Positions 47,635 through 60,018 of a DNA stretch of 64,000 nt are shown piece after piece (positions within the stretch are counted from its first letter, which is position 1; each line of letters begins with the position of its first letter). Source of the stretch: Neolentinus lepideus HHB14362 ss-1 (taxonomy: Eukaryota; Basidiomycota; Agaricomycetes; Gloeophyllales; Gloeophyllaceae); assembly GCA_001632425.1 (NCBI GenBank), contig KV425600.1:1-64000 (forward strand). Direction: 5' to 3'. A model generated the notes under the pieces. It did not search any database. It worked only from the letters and a program-made list of their open reading frames with translations, and was not told the DNA's origin. The translations under genes were made by a program, and so were the position numbers.

Positions 47635-50413
47635 ATGTCGACAACAACGCGAAAAATCAGGGAGTCGGATTCCCTTCTGCGCATCGTCTTTCCTCCAGGC
47701 GAAGCAATGTCGGGTCGTTTGACTAGGACGTGACAATCACTTGCTGACCAGTGCGCCTGATAGATTACCCAAGGACGGAGAGAACAATGTTCTGATCACG
47801 TCGGCTCTACCTTATTGTAACAATGTGCCCCATCTTGGTGAGTTTGCTGCACATAGCCTGGTACCGTTTCGAGACGTCGCACGCAAGGGAACATCATCGG
47901 GAGTACATTAAGTGCGGACGTGTTTGCAAGGTATGTACTGCAACTGTCAACTCTGTGGCGTATCTTGAACTTTCTCGATTCCCCAGATACAACCGTATGT
48001 CTAACAACATTCCATCCTTGCGATAGCGTCACATTCGACACTAGGTACGAGAAATCGGAGGACCCTGTATATATGTGGTACAGACGAATATGGTACGGCC
48101 ACGGAGACGCAGGCACTAAAGGAGGGTGTGACACCGAAGGAGCTTTGCGATAAGTACAACGAGCTGCATAGAGAGACGTATAAGTGGTTCGAGATTGGGT
48201 AAGTTGGCCGGCTGATTTACTGCCCATATGTGCTGACCAGCTATAGATTCGACTACTTCGGAAGGACTTCAACACCTCTTCACAGCGAGTGAGTACTGTG
48301 ATTTAGGGGCGAGATGTGTCTTGACTTTCGCCTCCTAGGATATCACAAAGTATCTATCTAAATCTCAAACACAATGGTTATCTAGAGATACAGACGAAGG
48401 AACAGACATACTGCGAGGGCTGTCAGAAGTACGTTCCTATCTGTCAGCGACGCTGCATTCTCTTACGATGGCATAGATTCCTTGCCGATCGTTTCGTAGA
48501 AGGTACATGCCCTCACTGCAGTGCTGATGTACGTTCTGCATCCGCATCCGCTCTCCCAACCAGCTCAACCCTCTCCAGGACGCCCGTGGAGACCAATGTG
48601 ACGTCTGTGCCCGCACTCTCGACGCAATCGACCTCATCAACCCGCGGTGTCTCGTCAACCGCACGCACTCCGTCACGACGCGCTCGTCCGAGCACATGTA
48701 CGTCAAGCTCGACAAACTACAGCCCCTCACGGAAGCGTGGATCAAAAAGTCGTGGAAAGAGGGGAAGTGGAGTGCGAACTCCGTCATCAACGCGGAGGGA
48801 GAGATCGTGGACGCGAGGATGAAGCAGGGTCTTAGACCGAGTCCGGTCACGAGAGATCTACAGTGGGGTGTACCGGTGCCGATAGAGGGTCCGGAGGACG
48901 AGACTATGAGGGGGAAAGTTTTGTGTAAGTTTAGCCTCTGCCTGACGCAACTACTCTTCTTTCACTGAGTTGACAATCTTACGTAGATGTTTGGGTATGT
49001 CTCGGCACGACCATTGCACCCACCTTCTAACCTGGGCCTTTAGTTCGACGCACCCATCGGTTATCCGAGTATCACTGCAAATTACACGCCTAAATGGAAG
49101 CAGTGGTGGTTCAACCAACAGAATGTCCGGTTATACCAGTTCATGGGCAAGGACAACGTCTACTTCCACACCGTATACTGGCCTGCCGTCCAACTCGGCG
49201 ACGAGCGGCCTTGGACGATGCTGCACCATCTCTCCACTACAGGTACGTCCAATTGTTGTAAAGAGTCATAGTCGATGTGTCTCATCTACCCGTTAGAGTA
49301 CCTCAACTACGAGGGCGGCAAGTTCTCGAAGAGTCACAATCGTGGTGTATTTGGCCCTGCTGCGAAGGAGACTGGCATTCCGTCGACTGTGTGGAGATTC
49401 TATCTCTTGTCCGTGCGGCCAGAATCGTCGGACGCTATGTTCTCCTGGGATGAATGCGTACGCCATTTATACTCTTAAAATAATGCCCTTCACAGGATCT
49501 CAACCCACGTTCAGATTGCTGCAAACAACAATATTCTACTGAACAAGTAGGTTTCGAGGATCCAGGAATTTCGCATTATTTGACCTTCTTCTCCAGCTTT
49601 GGCAACTTCGTCAACCGTGCTACTAAGTTCATCGCCAGCCAGTACAACAGTGTTGTACCTGAAGGCGACGTACCAGGCCCTCTGTCGCCCAATGACGAGG
49701 TGGACGCCGAGTTCATCTCCGATGTCAACGGCTTGATCAAGGACTACACCGACGCCATGGACTCGGTGAAGCTGCGCTTGGGCCTGCAGACCGTTATGCT
49801 CCTGTCGAGTCGCGGTAACACGTACCTACAGTCCTCGGGCCTCAACAAGACGCTCATGACCGAAAACCCAAAGAGATGCGCGCAAGTAGTTACACGCGCG
49901 CTGAACTTGATCTATAGCTTGTCCGCGCTCATCCACCCCTTCATGCCCGCGACGTCGGAGTCGATTCTTGAGCAGATCAACGCGCCGCCGCGGTCTGTGC
50001 CCGAGGTTTTCTCAATTGATATTCTCCCAGGCCATCAGATTGGAAAGCCCGAGCATCTGTTCAAGAGGATCGACGAGAAGATGGCGGATGCATGGCGCGC
50101 GAAGTTCGGGGGGCAGCCGAGTGCCGCTGCTCCTGCTGCTGAAGCCAAGGCGGATGCGACGCACGTTGCGCCGGGCATGTCGAAGCGCAAGGCTGCTGCT
50201 GCTGCTAAGAAGACAGCCGTCACTAAGGCGGACGGGCCCAAGTCGCCGGAGGTCCTGGCTTGGGAGCAGAAGGTCGCTGACCAGGGCAATGTAGTAAGGG
50301 AGCTGAAGAGTCGGCCGAAGACAAAGGAGGTGGAGGACGAGATTACCGCGAACGTAGAGATCTTGAAGAAGCTGAAGGGAGAGTTGGCAGAGTTACAGAA
50401 GCAATCAGCTTAG
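47635..50413 (+). CDS. MES1: Methionyl-tRNA synthetase, cytosolic, with WHEP tail
   Basis: Charges tRNA-Met. The start at 47635 ([18 protein letters not shown]) joins through a short intron to [20 protein letters not shown] and the HIGH-type motif HLGN. Next come [33 protein letters not shown], the zinc knuckle region with CEGCQK, CPHC and [17 protein letters not shown] sequence, [12 protein letters not shown], and the KMSKS loop in its eukaryotic form KFSKS. The anticodon-binding helices include [12 protein letters not shown]. After [10 protein letters not shown] and an Ala/Lys linker, residues about 740-790 ([20 protein letters not shown]) form a WHEP domain, known in some eukaryotic synthetases for tRNA or complex binding. 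About ten introns; the first seems only ~34 nt, unusually short, so the first junction is less certain than the rest. Confidence 0.9.
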
Positions 50414-53318
50414 TTTAGTCGATAAATGCACTCATGTAGTATTGTGTTTTCTAATCAAGTGAAGAAGTCGGTGTGGCCGCGCGTCCTGTATGCATCGTAT
50501 ACATACCGTGCAGGGACTCACTGGGCTCATGTCATCTTATGTACATTTCTGAAGAGCTACTCGGTGACTTGAGCGAGCGACGCTTTGAGCGGCGGAGTGC
50601 AATGTTGCTCAAGGCACGGGCGGCGTAGGGTGTGCGACTCGAAGACTCGAGATGGATGGCGGAGACTGTCAGTAGACCAGTATCTGGCCTCTGATTACCA
50701 GGCTGATCACTGAATACTTACAGAGCGGGAGAGCAGCTGCATGGCAGAGAAGCCTGAGCATGAAGGGCCGCCGGGTGAAGAAAGCTGGTGGTATGAGGAA
50801 GGCGAGACGCGCTCCTGCATCTATACACCGGCATTTCTACTAACATTCTGCATTCCCCGGACGTGACGATAGGGCCATCCGCCGTTTACAGACATATCAG
50901 TCCTGAAATGCCCGACGGCTTCGTGAAGTATGTGGGCAGCCCTGGAGATCTTTATGAGGATGTACACCTGTAGACTTAGACTTGCTAGCGACGTCTTCTC
51001 ATGAATGCGAGCAGAGTTCACAATGAGACTTGTCGCTGCAGACAGCAATCGATAGCATGACACGTCGTCTTAAGGGCCATTCTAAAAGCACATTTGGAAG
51101 GGACGCCGAGAATACGTCTGTGTCACCGCTTAAAAGACAGGCAAACAAGTATCATCAGCTGTACTCGAGCTCGCCCATTGCAATTGGCTGCGGAAATACC
51201 CGGCGGATTATGCCCGACATAACTACACTCGGATCCTGGTCCACCTCGTCATCAGTGGAATTCTCGAGCTATCTAGTAATTCTATGTGAACCTCTGAACG
51301 TGGAGTCTGCCTGTGACGTGACCAACCATGGCCTGCTATCAGACCAAGTCGCGACTTCAAACCCGACCTGCATTGAGCCAGCTACTTGATATTAACCCAC
51401 GGATGTTCTTTGCTTTCCACCTGATCAGTCGTTGCATCGTGGCCATTCCACAATCCGCTCTATTCCTCCTTCCGTCCCGGGTGACTTGCGTTCAAGCCGA
51501 ATATCAAGACACGGAGGCGCCTGTAGGATCTTTGAGAGCATGAGGATTAACAAAGTGAGAGGTACGCGCTGCAACCGCTTCGATGATGGCACCCCATATA
51601 CATCTTATGGCGACGCTATAGCTAAGTACTCGATCAAACCCCATATCTAATTGCTAGCTACACCAGTCGCCAACATGAATAGGTATAGCGCGTCCACGTA
51701 GAGTCGCACTTGTGGACCATCTGTCTTTTCGAGCTGTCTCCATTGCATTACGTACCGTAGTCGCCCGCTTCGGCTAACGGTCTAGCCTTTACCACGATGC
51801 CGATTCTTTGATACCTGAAATGAGATACTCGCGTCAACCACGCAAGTCTTTGGCTTAGGAAGTAACAGGTGCGTTTCTCGAGTGTCTTACTTTGGACTCG
51901 CACTTATCTATGTTCAACAAACTTCCACATGAAATACTTCTGCTCTCCTAAGCCAGGACGGACGTCTTGCATTACCTCACGCTACTCATTGCCAGACCGC
52001 TTAGTGTTCAAATGACTCGCACTGGTCCACGTCTGCTGATCTCTCTTCCTTTTCCTCCACTCGGATAAGTAGAGTCTTGGACGGTGCGCTCGCATTTCAC
52101 AGTCGTATCGCGAAACCGGCAGCACTTCTTCCAACCTCGACATAGACCACAATTCACCGATGGGCCAACTAAAATCCTGACCGTTCAGTTCGGGTACGTA
52201 CTCCTATATTTTGCTCCTCCTCTCTTATCAATCATCGCTGAATCTCATCAAATATATGATAGATACACGCTCCTCATGTGCGGTAACTACGTGCACCAGT
52301 CCTACGCTATCTGCACCACCACCCGCACGGATGGATAGCTAGGCGTCGCCTCACCTCGACTGGCGTTCAGCGACGCTAGGATCAGCACATGTTTGTGAGT
52401 GCACCAAAATATTCTGTCTATCCCATTCCTTCTCATCCTAGCTATTTCAGTGCGGATCGCGGCCTTACATCTTCCTTTTCACAAGTATATGCGCGACTTC
52501 AAGTGAGGAACCGAACTGTCTTGACCGTTTCTGCGTTCATTAGCGCCCGCTGGGTACCCCATATCTCGCCAATGCCGGACGTGTTGCTCTGGTGATGAAT
52601 CCCTGCGGGGGAGGACGAACCCGGTAACGGGAAACTCCTGTGCATACAACGCGCTTGGGCGGACCCCACGACACATTTAGTTTTGACACTATGCCGTTGC
52701 GTGGCGTTTCTGATATGCTCCGAGTATTAAGCGTGATCAGGTCCGGATGAAAGCATCGGAAATCTTGTGCAAACTGTATAAGCTACGCTCCATACAGAGC
52801 TTGACCAAACCCTGGAGATCACAATGTGGTGACGTCACCGGTGTGGGTGTTTGCATCGAATGACATTATTGCATTCGGGTTGCACGCAGTCGAGGTATGA
52901 AATAGGTGAGTGATGACATGCGCGGCCCAAGCGCTCACACGTCCATTTTAACTTTAGCCATACATGCAGTTACTTCTGAGATCTGATAGCTCGCTGTGCA
53001 TCGGAACATTCTTCACGACTATAAGGTCAACATAGTCTGTTCTGTGCATTCAGCGCCGATACAGCACATTTGCGAACCTAGTCTGCTTTCATCGTTTTCG
53101 ACTCTGCCTTGACATCGTCAAAATCGACATACCGACTTGAATCCAACTTCCATTCCATTTTGAGTCACTTCTTCACCGATATACATGGGCCAACTACGTA
53201 GGATCATGCCACTCCAGCACTGTAGACCCTGGGTACTAACGACTATATGTAGTGAGCTTAGCATTCGCGCTTGGCGGGGCGTGGGCACTCTGGTCAGCCT
53301 GGGCTGACCAGGGAACCA
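50414..53318. other. Gene-poor region; one possible small spliced gene
   Basis: About 2.9 kb with no recognised family. On the minus strand between about 51060 and 50533 there are open segments that could be exons (VYILIKISRAAHILHEAVGH; LAFLIPPAFFTRRPFMLRLL; SAIHLESSSRTPYAARALSN with an RRSKRRS stretch, ending near 50535) separated by GT-AG intron-like strings, but phase does not close at the first junction. The rest (51.1-53.2 kb) shows nothing. Confidence 0.3.
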
Positions 53319-53375
53319 TGCTTGAAACGGACTCATCTACAGGCAGCACAGCGGTATCCGTACCATCGCCCATGC

Positions 53376-53990
53376 CGCTTGTAGAACGACCCGGCGAGAC
53401 TGACGCAGGTTCAGCGCCCAGCGCCCATGGACCATCCGGGTGACTTGCCAGCTCCTGACGAGAGCGACACTATGCCGTCACCGGCGACATCGAGAGCGCC
53501 GACACCCGTTATGATCACAGACTATTCGGCTGGAGGTGAGCCACCCGTCACTCATGCTGAAGAGGGTGTGTCTGAGGAGTTCCCCAACACGGGTGTAGAG
53601 GCTGTAATGAGTGCGTGGCTTGTAGAGTCATTCGACGGGACGGAGTCAGCTCCAGTGTTCGTGGACGAGCCGGGCGCCTTGGCCGCTCCTGGCGAGAGCG
53701 ATACTATACTGTCGCCGGCAATATCGAGAGCGGAGACACCCGTTATGATCACAGACTATTCGGCTGGAGGCGGGTCACCAGTCACGAATGCTGAAGAGGA
53801 TGGGTCTGAGGAATGCCGCAATATGGGTGTAGAGGATGAGACGAGTGCGTGGCTTGTAGAGCCACCCGGCGAGACGGAGTCAGGTTCAGTGCCCGTGTAC
53901 GAGCCGGGCGACTTGGCAGCTCCTGGCGAGAGTGATACTATATCGTCACCGGCCACATCGAGAGCACCGACACCCGTTATCATCATGCGT
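53376..53990 (+). repeat. 234-bp in-frame tandem repeat array (78 codons)
   Basis: The string CCCGTTAT occurs at 53505, 53739 and 53973, exactly 234 bp apart. Two full units and a partial leading unit code for TSRAPTPVMITDYSAGG, AEE, SAWLVE and PGxLAAPGESDT blocks. Units differ by substitutions only after the leading one. The coded text is acidic, Ser/Pro-rich and probably disordered. Confidence 0.8.
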
Positions 53991-54934
53991 CGACTCAATC
54001 AGGTGCTGACTGGATACTTCAAGAGGGAGGTCCGGATGTCGGATCCTGGCGTGGAAGCACTACTGGAAAGACTCGTAAAGGGCAAGGAGGATCTCGATTT
54101 TGGGACCTTGTATGCTCGTGTCCGCAACCTCTGGGACTCAGAGGTGCACATGGATGGCCTGCGAGATGTTGATGAGCTGTACTCAGAGCTGATCGAGTTC
54201 AGCGATCGCCTTTACGCCGCCAAGAATGCCTGTGTGACTGGTGAGTACATTGATCGATCGACTGAAGGTGATCAAGGCGTGACTTCGTGGGCCCGGCGTC
54301 TTTGGGATCTACGCGCACATCGCGTCGTCCCGTACCATTTCAGCCTTTGTTGGAATCAACGTGATAATGTGTTCTATCACAAGTCCTATCATGCTGTATC
54401 ACATAGCTGGACCGACACCATGTCAGAAGGATCCGGTATCGTCACCGATGTTAATGGTCGTGAGTGGCCGGTTCCATTACCTACCATCTATGAAAAGGCT
54501 TCAAAGGTGGTCCGATACTATAATGGGTTAGGAGTGCCCTTTGAATGTCATGGTTGGTCAGGGCAAAGACACTGGCTTTGCCGAGTCTGGACCATACAAG
54601 AGATAAAGAGAAATTCTATACCCGCAGGGTTGCCTGAAGGTCTTGAAGCTGGGGACTTGATGAAGCAGAAGAGTGTGGAAGATGGCAGGACCCTGGAAGA
54701 TCACCTGCAGCCTGTCATGGACTTGGAAGAGCATCTGGAAAAATTGCAAACTGGGGAGATTGGCTTGTCAGTTGTAGTGAAGCTTGCCACAGAATTGAAG
54801 GGCAGGTTTGCCACCAAACCTATTGACAAGATTGCTGCCTTTGGTGCATTACTCAGGACATCTCGTATTCCTCTTTACCATGGAGACATGGATCTCGAGG
54901 ATGCCTGGGATCTCCTTGTCCGACACATGCCCAA

Positions 54935-56247
54935 CAAGACCCTACGAGGCAAGTTAAAACCCGGCAGTCGACTCTTATCAACCTGGACATGACAAGACAC
55001 GCTGTCTCCGATTATTGTGACTTCATGCCAACGGATAGCCGAATATGGAGGTCGATATGGCATAGAGACTTCCCAAGGAAGATCCGCGACTTCCGATACA
55101 AAACCATGCATGACGCATATAAAATAGGTCATTATTGGGAGAAAATTACTAACCATGAACATCGCTCACTTTGTCAGCGCTGTGGAGCACCTGAATCAAT
55201 GGAACATATACTCACCGAGTGCTCATCCCCGGGCCAGAATGAAGTTTGGAATGCTGCCGAATCGTTCTGGCGGCAAAAATACAACCACTGGACCCGCCCT
55301 AGCCTTGGACTAATTCTCGGTTGTGCACTCGTCCAGCATAAAACACAGTCTGGGAGATCACTGCCTGGTGTCGACCGACTCTTCAGAATACTCATTTCAC
55401 AGTCAGCATTCCTTATCTGGAAATTACGGTGTGAGAGGGTTATTACACACCCGGATGAGGAACATAGTGCTCNNNNNNNNNNNNNNNNNNNNNNNNNNNN
55501 NNNNNNNNNNNNNNNNNNNNNNNNNNNNNNNNNNNNNNNNNNNNNNNNNNNNNNNNNNNNNNNNNNNNNNNNNNNNNNNNNNNNNNNNNNNNNNNNNNNN
55601 NNNNNNNNNNNNNNNNNNNNNNNNNNNNNNNNNNNNNNNNNNNNNNNNNNNNNNNNNNNNNNNNNNNNNNNNNNNNNNNNNNNNNNNNNNNNNNNNNNNN
55701 NNNNNNNNNNNNNNNNNNNNNNNNNNNNNNNNNNNNNNNNNNNNNNNNNNNNNNNNNNNNNNNNNNNNNNNNNNNNNNNNNNNNNNNNNNNNNNNNNNNN
55801 NNNNNNNNNNNNNNNNNNNNNNNNNNNNNNNNNNNNNNNNNNNNNNNNNNNNNNNNNNNNNNNNNNNNNNNNNNNNNNNNNNNNNNNNNNNNNNNNNNNN
55901 NNNNNNNNNNNNNNNNNNNNNNNNNNNNNNNNNNNNNNNNNNNNNNNNNNNNNNNNNNNNNNNNNNNNNNNNNNNNNNNNNNNNNNNNNNNNNNNNNNNN
56001 NNNNNNNNNNNNNNNNNNNNNNNNNNNNNNNNNNNNNNNNNNNNNNNNNNNNNNNNNNNNNNNNNNNNNNNNNNNNNNNNNNNNNNNNNNNNNNNNNNNN
56101 NNNNNNNNNNNNNNNNNNNNNNNNNNNNNNNNNNNNNNNNNNNNNNNNNNNNNNNNNNNNNNNNNNNNNNNNNNNNNNNNNNNNNNNNNNNNNNNNNNNN
56201 NNNNNNNNNNNNNNNNNNNNNNNNNNNNNNNNCAAGACCCTACGAGG
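54935..56247 (+). mobile_element. 5'-truncated LINE (Tad-like) insertion with 15-bp target duplication
   Basis: Identical 15-mers CAAGACCCTACGAGG stand at 54935-54949 and 56233-56247. The inserted bases start at 54950 and are in the frame coding LINLDMTRHAVSDYCDF, then FRYKTMHDAYKIGHYWEKI and CQRCGAPESMEHILTEC, the zinc-knuckle region found after the RNase H domain at the C-terminus of basidiomycete non-LTR elements; no reverse transcriptase is present, so it is 5'-truncated. The 3' end lies in the N gap. The duplication may extend further left because the right copy abuts Ns. Family by sequence features; Tad clade inferred. Confidence 0.85.
55473..56232. other. Assembly gap (760 Ns)
   Basis: Run of Ns inside the LINE insertion. 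The true length is unknown; gaps are often set by scaffolding. Its position in a repeat fits an assembly collapse. Confidence 0.99.
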
Positions 56248-56653
56248 TTTCTTATGGCAGATCCATGTACCCGGGAAGGGCAGGTACAAGTGGAAGCCAT
56301 CTTGGGCCCAGCTCATGTGTGAAGATTTTGATCACCTGCCTGGCAGGCAGGTGATTGGTGATTTGAGGATCCATTTTGGTAATGTGGAGGTTCTTGACAA
56401 CAATTTCATATGCCAACCACATTGTTGGTTACCCACAGGGCATGTACAGCTAACTTGGGCTCAGGCTGATGACCAGAGAGTTCAAGGGAAGGTACATTAT
56501 TCAGACTCCGTCGTGCATGATCTCGAGTTCTCCATATATACTAGTCCAGGGCAAGAGTGCCGAAATAGCACAGTCCGACTTGTCCATTACTGGCTCAACT
56601 ATCTGATGGTATGTAAAGAGGTTGAAATTGCAAAGGGACCGGTTTGGATATGA

Positions 56654-58285
56654 GAAAATTTGCGTAGTACTCATCAAGGATAATGATTTTTCAATATGGA
56701 AAGCCGAGTGTTGCTCAGTAGATGCAGTCTTTGTGTAGGGACACAATGTAGCTACACATGTACAACAGCTTATTTATCTTGTTATTATCTAAGTATACAG
56801 CCTTCAGGTTTGCGTGACAATCTATCGTTACAGGCCAGTAAGTTCTCGACACACGTTGTGTGCATAGGCGGCGACTAGACTAGCGTGCCACTAACTTTGA
56901 ATAGTATGCACTTCCTGCCTTTGGGCAGCTGAGCAGACATTTTCAAGTGATCCACCTATGACAGCGATGATGTGCGGCGAAAAGTCTTGTCATGACTGAC
57001 TAGACGTACCTCATAATTAGCACTACCGGACATTATACTGTGCACAATTTACGCACTCGAGTCCCCGAATGCATCCGATACCTTCTCCTCAAAACGCAGG
57101 GTAGCCGCTGCGGTCATGTGTAATACGGATCATGGGATCCAGGAGGCGACGTCAAAACAGGAAAGCTAATGCGCCGGGAAAACATACAGTCGTTAACGGC
57201 CCTATTACCCCGGATGATGTCACTGAGGGTTCCACATCATCATGACCCTTCGGTATCTGAGAAAGCGTCGATTGTCCTTAGCAGGTCCACGTTGTATAAT
57301 CTGAAAGTCGAGACACAGATTGAGGGTGGACGAGCGTACGATGAAACGGTCTGGGGCGCATCGTACAGTCGGCGCCGGGGATCGTGCTCGAAGCACCTTC
57401 AACTCTTGCAGCCCCTGTCTCAAAAGCACTAGATACTCACTCTATTTCCTGTCCTGTGACGATTAGACCATTCACGGTATTTTCGCGAGACCCCAACAAT
57501 GTGACGGCAGGAACATCCTACCGGCGTTTTTATAGCAGTGAATTGGATAAATGGGGCAGAAGCGTGACGTCTGTCTCGACTGAGAGCGTCGGGAATGTCA
57601 TACTACACGAGGTGGTGAGCTGAGAATGAGAGCGATCGTTAACGAATGCTCAACACTGTATGAAAACGTACGAGCCAGAATCGAGATGCAAGCTCAAGTA
57701 GAAGTTACCATGTACATCGGAAATGGAGAATTGATACCGATAGGTGCGGGTGATACTCAACCCCACGGTCAGGCTGCCGGTTAGGCATCAAAGCCACAGG
57801 AGGTTGTAGACCGACAACCTAACAAAGGATTACGCACGGATAAATCATCGATGGAGGTCTCGGAATCGAGGGTGTGTAGGAGATGAAAGGGGCATATTGG
57901 CATTTCTGACTCTGTTGAAATACGAGACAAAAAGAGTGTACGTCACACGACGTGTCAAAATACCTGCGAAGTTACTAGAGCAAAACAAATATGAGCGTAA
58001 TTAGCAAGCCCCAGCTTGAAGAAGGTCGTATCATCGCGAGCGAGAGCGCCATCAAGCTCGACGGGGCGGTATCATAGATGAGCGAAGTCGAAAAGGCAAA
58101 GCACTTGTTGCCATAAACTTATTTGCACGGCTGTCAGCAGTTTCATTACGGTCCAATGAGGTAGCTAGACGACGCAAAGGAATGCAAGAAGGAATACTAT
58201 TTTGCGCGAGCTTCGATTACCAAGTGAGAGAGCGCTGACCATTGGCCTCGGAAGTCCCCGATAGAGTGGTGGAAATGGAGCTCGA
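56654..58285. other. Intergenic, no gene seen
   Basis: About 1.6 kb, short frames only. Nothing matches a known family. Confidence 0.4.
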
Positions 58286-59741
58286 CTATGCCCAGCCACC
58301 GAGTTCGACGGCAAAGGCCACAGCAACCTTTGAAAACTCTAGCGCGTGCTCGAAACTGAACTCGCCGTTCGGGAGATACATAGTATCATTCGCCGTGTGG
58401 ATGTAAGGGTCGAACTCGCTGAAAGGGTCGCCCTCCGCTGCGAACGCGCCGGGGTAGCCAGCACGGTGCCACGACATATGGTCAGAGCCTGCGCCGGGGA
58501 ACAGCTTCGCACCTGGGCAGAATATGATCACTGTCAGTATCGGGGATGAGAAAACGAGGCTTACGCTGGACAGGGTAGTCAGCGTACTCTTCAGCCAAGG
58601 AGATTGTGTATTCTGTAAGGGGCGTGTTCACATCCGTCGTGATGAACGCGACAGTCGGCGTATGGTTCTGCTTCGTATACGCCGTCATGTCGAACTGGAT
58701 CATGGCTCGGACGTCCCTTCCCAACGACTCGTACTCAGCCGCAATGGCACGCGATCCCAGCAACCCACCCTCCTCCGCCGCGTACCAGTGGAATTCCACA
58801 GGATACTCAGGGGTAAAGCCCCTCTCAACGAGCGCCCTGAATGCCTCCAGGATGGTGACGGTGCCGCTGCCGTCGTCGTCCGCGCCGGGCGCGGGGAGGA
58901 GGGGAAAGCGATAGTTCGCAGAGTCTTGGTGCGCCCCGATGATGACTGCTGCGGTCTTATTCGGTGAAGGGTATTTGGGCTCAAATCGCGCGATGATGGA
59001 AGACTGGGGGAATGTGTGCGTGAACTTGCGGATGGACAAGGGGGTGGAAGGGGGCGCCTTTGCGATGATCTAGGTGTCAAATAGTTATGAGAGACCACTT
59101 CAATAACGAAAGTGCTGGCAAGTGCATACGTCCAAAACTTGCATGTAAAGCCAATGGCTGCTAGCCGCACCGTTCTCGCTCTTGTAGAACCGGTTGAAAA
59201 AGCTCGTCAGCTTTTCAAGGTTGTCCTGCATATTGTGAGCGGAGAGGTGTGAGATTACATCTCGAATTTGAGTGCCGTATGAAATCTTAGGAAATTCTGG
59301 GATTGCGATCAGGACCCAATGATCGGATTTACGCATATGTCTGCATTCTCGCTCACCTGTTACAGCCTGCGCTTTTAGCGCATTCTTCTTGCCCAAGTCC
59401 TGAGTCCCCGTAATGTCCATGAATTTAATGCCTTGCTGATGCAGTCTCAATTTGTCTCCTTCAGACATCCATTCCGCCTCCTCCTCCAAGACATGAACAC
59501 CCCAGATCTGCAAGAGACGTGGCTCGTCAAGGTCCGCTGCTCCCGCCGGATCGACCAGCCTGTAAAGTTCGACTGGGTCAGAAGTCAGGCTAGAGAAGTC
59601 CTCTATGCGCTCAAAGACAGTGTACTGAGAGGACGGCGCAATCCTGTACGCCTTGTCGTCATTAAGAATCGCTTGCAGCGTGTTCGCTGTGGCGAGTACG
59701 GTGGAGACCGCAAGAAGAGGAAAGAACTTCGCAAGCTTCAT
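58286..59741 (-). CDS. Secreted M28 family aminopeptidase
   Basis: Zinc leucine-type aminopeptidase (LAP family, M28). The start at 59741 gives a signal peptide MKLAKFFPLLAVSTVLATA; a longer upstream frame does not begin with one. A propeptide-like N-terminal region follows (about residues 20-200). Splicing joins QVLD to IIAKAPPSTPLSIRKFTHTF and QR to AKLFPGAGSDHMSWH. Zinc ligands and catalytic residues are seen in order: AHQDS (His), GADDDGSG (Asp bridging), AAEEGG (Glu pair), QFDMTAY (Asp), and YIHTANDT (His). The end is ELGGWA at 58286. Two introns of ~60 and ~51 bp. Probably extracellular N-terminal peptide trimming for nutrition. It shares a 277-bp upstream region with the next, divergent gene. 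Confidence 0.92.
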
Positions 59742-60018
59742 TGTGGGACCTAAGTTCAGTACCGTGGACAGTACTAGGACAGACAAAGCCAGTCGTTGCA
59801 AGCGCAAGATTACTTGCTGTCGCACCGCACGGCGCTGCACTGATCGACGGGCCGCTGCCCGCGACCACGGCCCGGTTACTTCGTCTTTCAAATTGCAACT
59901 CTCGACGCTGCTGGCTCATTGGATAGTCTTCATCTTTCTTGTACGAAGGTGACTCTCTTGCACAATCCTACTTGCATATCTTATATCATCGTTTTTGCAG
60001 CTGCTAAGAATTGGAGCG
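59742..60018. promoter_or_regulatory. Short divergent promoter region
   Basis: 277 bp between the aminopeptidase start and the start of the uncharacterised gene at 60019. No clear TATA box or shared boxes seen. Confidence 0.4.

Larger units (their letters stand above)
53319..56653 (+). pseudogene. HET-like domain gene split by a LINE insertion
   Basis: A long frame from 53427 continues to 54949 and resumes at 56248. Residues ~1-185 are a tandem repeat array. The next ~160 residues are helical with charged patches (RLNQVLTGYFKREVR). Then comes a HET-like core: HAVSHSWTD, VNGREWPVPLPTIYEKASKV, VVRYYNGLGVPF and CRVWTIQEIKRNSIPAGL, matching the Agaricomycete HET-like family. Between PVPLP and TIYEKA the segment normally containing the LGxxYxWLDVLCLRQ motif is absent, so an internal deletion of the core is likely. 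The 3' part (56248-56653) gives FLWQIHVPGKGRYKWKPSW and ends AKGPVWI. Upstream, 53319-53420 codes for a partial repeat in another frame; a 7-bp AGCGCCC duplication near 53415-53428 shifts the frame. HET proteins trigger incompatibility reactions in ascomycetes; a role here is unknown. Probably inactive. Confidence 0.65.

Noticed and set aside
53319..56653. Reading the whole 53.3-56.6 kb stretch as one intact gene through the gap
   Set aside because: The 15-bp duplication and LINE-type zinc-knuckle coding show an insertion; the frame through Ns is an artefact.
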